From Stanieria sp964562685 (GTDB lineage: Bacteria; Cyanobacteriota; Cyanobacteriia; Cyanobacteriales; Xenococcaceae), in contig CAZLUP010000009.1 of the NCBI GenBank assembly GCA_964562685.1, positions 53,063-117,062 on the forward strand: a stretch of 64,000 nucleotides of DNA. The letters are read 5' to 3'. The notes under the pieces are model-generated. The model saw only the letters and a program-made list of their open reading frames with translations, made no database searches and had not been told where the DNA came from. Position 1 is the stretch's first letter. Each line of letters begins with the position of its first letter. Position numbers and translations under genes: made by a program. Shown here one piece after another: positions 61,364 to 64,000 of the stretch.

Positions 61364-61723
61364 ATGATTTCTCGACAACCACAACCTTCACGAGTTCGTC
61401 CTTGTAAGTCTCCTGCTCGACAAAAATTTTACACCGAATTAACGATTGAAACTGGAATCAAACTCATTTTTAATTGCGTCTTAGCTCTTATTGCGATCGC
61501 TTCTTTAGGGAAATTGTTACCCTATAATTTTGCTCAACAAACTAAATTAAAAGAATTACGTGCTGAAGTTGAAGAAACAGAAGCCAGAGTAGCAGATTTA
61601 AGAGAACAACTAAATTATAATTTTGACCCTGAAAAAACCCAAAACTTGATGGAGCAATACAGTTCTCAACTAGCTCCTAATCAAAGCAGAATTTTTTGGC
61701 TCGATCCCAAACAACCACAATAA
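61364..61723 (+). CDS. Single-helix membrane protein with coiled coil
   Basis: A 119-residue protein: short basic cytoplasmic tail, one helix (IKLIFNCVLALIAIASLGKLLP, near residue 32-53), then a heptad coiled coil (KLKELRAEVEETEARVADLR near residue 60-80). The topology resembles FtsB/FtsL-like cell-division proteins, but the sequence is not close enough to name one. It lies 130 nt after psaM on the same strand, behind the alternative hairpin region. Confidence 0.65.
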   Translation: MISRQPQPSRVRPCKSPARQKFYTELTIETGIKLIFNCVLALIAIASLGKLLPYNFAQQTKLKELRAEVEETEARVADLREQLNYNFDPEKTQNLMEQYSSQLAPNQSRIFWLDPKQPQ

Positions 61724-61737
61724 AATTAGTAAGTTAC

Positions 61738-62526
61738 TTAATCAAAGAAATTTTTAGCGGGAGAAAGTAGCTCATCAAGCCAACTTTGTACTTTTTGTTG
61801 ATAATTGATTAAATTAGGGTGTGAAGCTAACAATTCTAAGGCTTGTTGGTAATCTGCTACAGCACAATTCCAATCGCCTCTTAAATGATAAGCCCTACCT
61901 CGTTCGGCATAAATTCTTTCATGTAAACTATTGCCAATGATCCCAGCAATATCAAAATTTTCTACGGCTAAATCATATAAACCCATTTCTCGGAAAGTCA
62001 CACCTTGATTAATCCAAGCGCGAACATTAGCAGGATTTAAATCTAAAGCCACATCATAATCAGCGATCGCTTCTGCCAAATTACCTTGAGCAGCATAACA
62101 ATTTGCCCGATTATTATAGGCACTATCCAGTTTGGGATCGATTTTTAAAGCCTGACTAAGATCGGCGATGGCTTCTACAATTTGATTGTTGCGAAAATGC
62201 ATTAGCCCTCGGTTATTATAGTCAATAGCACTATTAGGACGAAGAGCAATTAATTGATTGATAATTGCGATCGCTACCGCATAGTGACCTTGAGCAACTT
62301 TCTCTTCCACTGTAGCTCGCAATTGGTATTCTGAGCGTGGAGAATCTACAGAAGGTAAAGATTTAGAGGAATTCAAAGATTGTTCCGCCGTGCCATAGGA
62401 GGACAACCAACCTGATTCGCCCCAAGTTATTTTGCATTCGTCTTTATCATAAAAATTAGTTTTCATGGCTTTAATTAAACCTTTCTTAAAACTTAGCTTA
62501 CTATTCGGTATAAAGTTTTGACTCAC
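61738..62526 (-). CDS. Tetratricopeptide repeat protein
   Basis: A 262-residue soluble protein with about five TPR motifs from residue 75 onward (VAIAIINQLIALRPNSAIDY, AIADLSQALKIDPKLDSAYN, AIADYDVALDLNPANVRAWI, then two degenerate repeats), the scaffold that binds partner proteins. The N-terminal 20 residues look atypical; ATG at codon 21 (MKTNFYDKDECK) is an alternative start. No binding partner can be inferred. It is convergent with the coiled-coil gene. Confidence 0.8.
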   Translation of the reverse strand: MSQNFIPNSKLSFKKGLIKAMKTNFYDKDECKITWGESGWLSSYGTAEQSLNSSKSLPSVDSPRSEYQLRATVEEKVAQGHYAVAIAIINQLIALRPNSAIDYNNRGLMHFRNNQIVEAIADLSQALKIDPKLDSAYNNRANCYAAQGNLAEAIADYDVALDLNPANVRAWINQGVTFREMGLYDLAVENFDIAGIIGNSLHERIYAERGRAYHLRGDWNCAVADYQQALELLASHPNLINYQQKVQSWLDELLSPAKNFFD

Positions 62527-62881
62527 TTAGATGTGTCACTGATTTAACTGTCTCACGGTCTGTTTTCTTTCTAGAGAAAAATTTAGTTAAATTTACTTCA
62601 GATACTTTTTTTCTCGATTATTTTGGAACTTATACATAGTAGAGTTCCCGAAAACTATTCAAAACTAACTGGGTTTAATTTTATGAGAATGATTACCAAT
62701 TAGGAATCTCGCTTTAGGATTATGTTTTGAATGCTACTCAGGTTTTTGATTTTTGTTTTATGCAAAATATATGTTTTTATAACAATTCTTTATTCAATTG
62801 CGCTCATGGGTAATATTTAAAGTTACATTCCTCAAACAGGGAAAAAATTTCTTAGTTAATTGATACATTTTTGGTGTACTT
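62527..62881. other. Intergenic region between divergent genes
   Basis: 355 nt between the TPR gene and the next plus-strand gene; it must contain promoters in both directions. AT-rich, with no frame over about 20 codons. I looked for a Fur-type box near 62690 (GAATGATTACCAATTAGGAA) and judged it too degenerate. Confidence 0.4.
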
Positions 62882-63346
62882 ATGAAAACTGCAACTTTAT
62901 GGACTGAAGCATCAGATTTATCCAGAGAAGATTACTGTGTTTTAGGTTTAGCCATCTGCTTTGTTAGAGAAGAGGGAGAAATACAAGAAGTCAAAATTAT
63001 TGAACCAATTCCTTCGGCTGCGCTACAAGCAATTGTTCAAGGAATTCCTACTTCTTATCAACTAGCTTGCGCTAAAACTCTAAATGAAATTGTGGCTGAA
63101 GATACTTTTCAAATACCTGCTGAATTTCCAAAAGAAGCACAATTTTGTGTCAACTTTGCCGAAAGATTGATCGCTGCAACTCGTACTTATAAAAGTCGTC
63201 CTCAAGCTCAACAACATATTCCCTTGGGGACAATTAAGCAAGATTTAAACTTTTCTTTAGACAAAAAAAGAGTACTTAATGCGACTAATGTTGTTCGCAC
63301 TGAAGATAATGTTAAACAGCATCAATACACTCATCAAGTACTTTAG
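62882..63346 (+). CDS. Cyanobacterial protein of unknown function
   Basis: A 154-residue soluble protein (TATLWTEASDLSREDYCVLG, EIQEVKIIEPIPSAALQAIV, FCVNFAERLIAATRTYKSRP). It resembles proteins found across cyanobacteria without a named function. It has no membrane segment or recognised motif. It precedes a GST gene by 12 nt and is probably co-transcribed with it. Confidence 0.65.
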   Translation: MKTATLWTEASDLSREDYCVLGLAICFVREEGEIQEVKIIEPIPSAALQAIVQGIPTSYQLACAKTLNEIVAEDTFQIPAEFPKEAQFCVNFAERLIAATRTYKSRPQAQQHIPLGTIKQDLNFSLDKKRVLNATNVVRTEDNVKQHQYTHQVL

Positions 63347-63358
63347 TTCTAGAAAAAA

Positions 63359-63913
63359 ATGATCAAACTTTATGGTGGTGTTCGGAGTCGCGCATCAATA
63401 GTTCAATGGTATCTGGAGGAACTCGGTGTTCCTTACGAATTTGTGTTGCTTGATTTAGCAGCAGGAGAACAGCGACAACCAGACTATTTATCAATTAATC
63501 CAATTGGGAAAGTTCCTGCAATTGTAGATGGTAGTTTTCAGTTGTGGGAATCAGGAGCAATCATACTCTATTTGGCTGAAAAATATGGAAATATGCCAGC
63601 TAGTTTAGAGGCAAGAAGTATTATGACTCAATGGGTAATCTTTGCCAATGCCACTTTAGGAGTCGGACTCTTTGTGGAAGCAAGTCGTGAGCGGGAAATG
63701 CCTAGACTTTTGACTCCACTCGATCAAATCTTGTCCAACCAATCCTATTTATTAGGAGAAGAATTGACTGTTGCTGATATTGCTGTCGGCTCAATGTTGG
63801 CGTATGTTCCTATCATGTTAAAGGTTGATTTAAGTGAGTATCCAGCAGTATTAAATTACATTAAACGTATTTCGGAACGACCTGCTTTTCAAAAAACTAT
63901 TGGCAATAGATGA
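63359..63913 (+). CDS. Glutathione S-transferase family protein
   Basis: A 184-residue GST. The N-terminal thioredoxin fold (residues 1-75) has KLYGGVRSRASIVQWYLEEL, PIGKVPAIVDG (cis-Pro) and the ESGAIILYLAEKYG glutathione-binding turn; the helical C-terminal domain follows (residues 85-184), including LGEELTVADIAVGSMLAYVP. Ser/Arg near residue 9-11 are the likely catalytic residues. Substrate and role unknown, possibly detoxification or redox. Confidence 0.9.
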   Translation: MIKLYGGVRSRASIVQWYLEELGVPYEFVLLDLAAGEQRQPDYLSINPIGKVPAIVDGSFQLWESGAIILYLAEKYGNMPASLEARSIMTQWVIFANATLGVGLFVEASREREMPRLLTPLDQILSNQSYLLGEELTVADIAVGSMLAYVPIMLKVDLSEYPAVLNYIKRISERPAFQKTIGNR

Positions 63914-63918
63914 GTTTC

Positions 63919-63937
63919 AGGTGGGCAAAGCCCACCT
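63919..63937 (+). terminator. Hairpin after the GST gene
   Basis: Arms AGGTGGGC and GCCCACCT form a perfect 8-bp stem with an AAA loop, 6 nt after the stop. This GGTGGGC-type hairpin is a common intergenic repeat in cyanobacteria and may serve as terminator. A second imperfect hairpin (TCCCTCGG...CCGAAGGGA) follows near 63970-63990. Confidence 0.6.
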
Positions 63938-64000
63938 TAGCAATATTTAACTTTTGTGAGCGAGAAGTCCCTCGGATTTCCGAAGGGATGAAAGCGAACT

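Noticed and set aside
62670..62720. Possible Fur-type operator
   Set aside because: Matches are too degenerate to separate from AT-rich background.

Overview
The window is AT-rich chromosomal DNA from a cyanobacterium. The evidence is many HIP1 octamers (GCGATCGC), a psaM gene, a CO2-uptake type ndhF/ndhD pair, cyanobacterial ThiE and HflX architectures, and many lineage-specific small proteins. Low GC, HIP1 density and gene content would suit a unicellular or baeocyte-forming genus such as Stanieria/Pleurocapsa, but I cannot fix the species.

Layout. (1) 125-4842, minus: an ndhF3/F4-type gene, a Tat-exported beta-carbonic anhydrase, an ndhD3/D4-type gene and a small OB-fold protein, apparently one inorganic-carbon locus. 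(2) 5038-8599, minus: an orphan SulP STAS fragment, a copper-handling pair (multicopper oxidase plus DUF411 protein) behind a MerR-type promoter, and an SDR protein without its catalytic Tyr. (3) 8620-16020: mutS, an EamA transporter, a deletion-scarred polysaccharide co-polymerase/BY-kinase pseudogene and an exported metallophosphoesterase. (4) 16341-24522: a glycine-zipper protein, an acetyltransferase/glycosyltransferase pair, cobU, small unknown proteins, a DUF1517 protein, thiE-thiS and a PhnD-like lipoprotein. (5) 24779-33382, plus: an exopolysaccharide locus with two GT4, one GT2, a Wzc-like kinase, a Wzx-like flippase and a Wzy-like polymerase, preceded by a perfect 19-bp palindrome. 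(6) 33384-38777: fni-pyrR divergent from hemE, a 130-bp MITE with target duplication, an epimerase and a Ser/Thr kinase. (7) 38974-46016, minus: a complete N-type (Na+-type) ATPase operon atpDCQRBEFAG. (8) 46479-55227: an ABC exporter, guaD, pdxH, a DUF697 GTPase, a second Ser/Thr kinase and a DUF4079 protein. (9) 55228-58388: a CsbD-like protein, tRNA-Arg(CCG), a zinc-ribbon protein next to an Anbu proteasome-like hydrolase, and decayed response-regulator and HicB-like genes. (10) 58389-64000: hflX with no conventional start codon, terC, psaM, a coiled-coil membrane protein, a TPR protein, an unknown protein and a GST.

How it fits together: most genes are housekeeping or envelope functions. 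The distinctive parts are two ion/carbon systems (the NDH-1 CO2-uptake cluster with an embedded exported carbonic anhydrase, and the Na+-type N-ATPase), the copper-defence pair and the exopolysaccharide assembly line. Several gene remnants (SulP, Wzc, response regulator, HicB), a MITE and dispersed palindromes show active erosion between conserved blocks. I found no CRISPR array, rRNA, intact transposase or prophage. The nearest candidates for something undescribed are the carbonic anhydrase in the NDH-1 cluster, the Anbu/zinc-ribbon pair, the non-ATG start of hflX and the double-hairpin leader after psaM.
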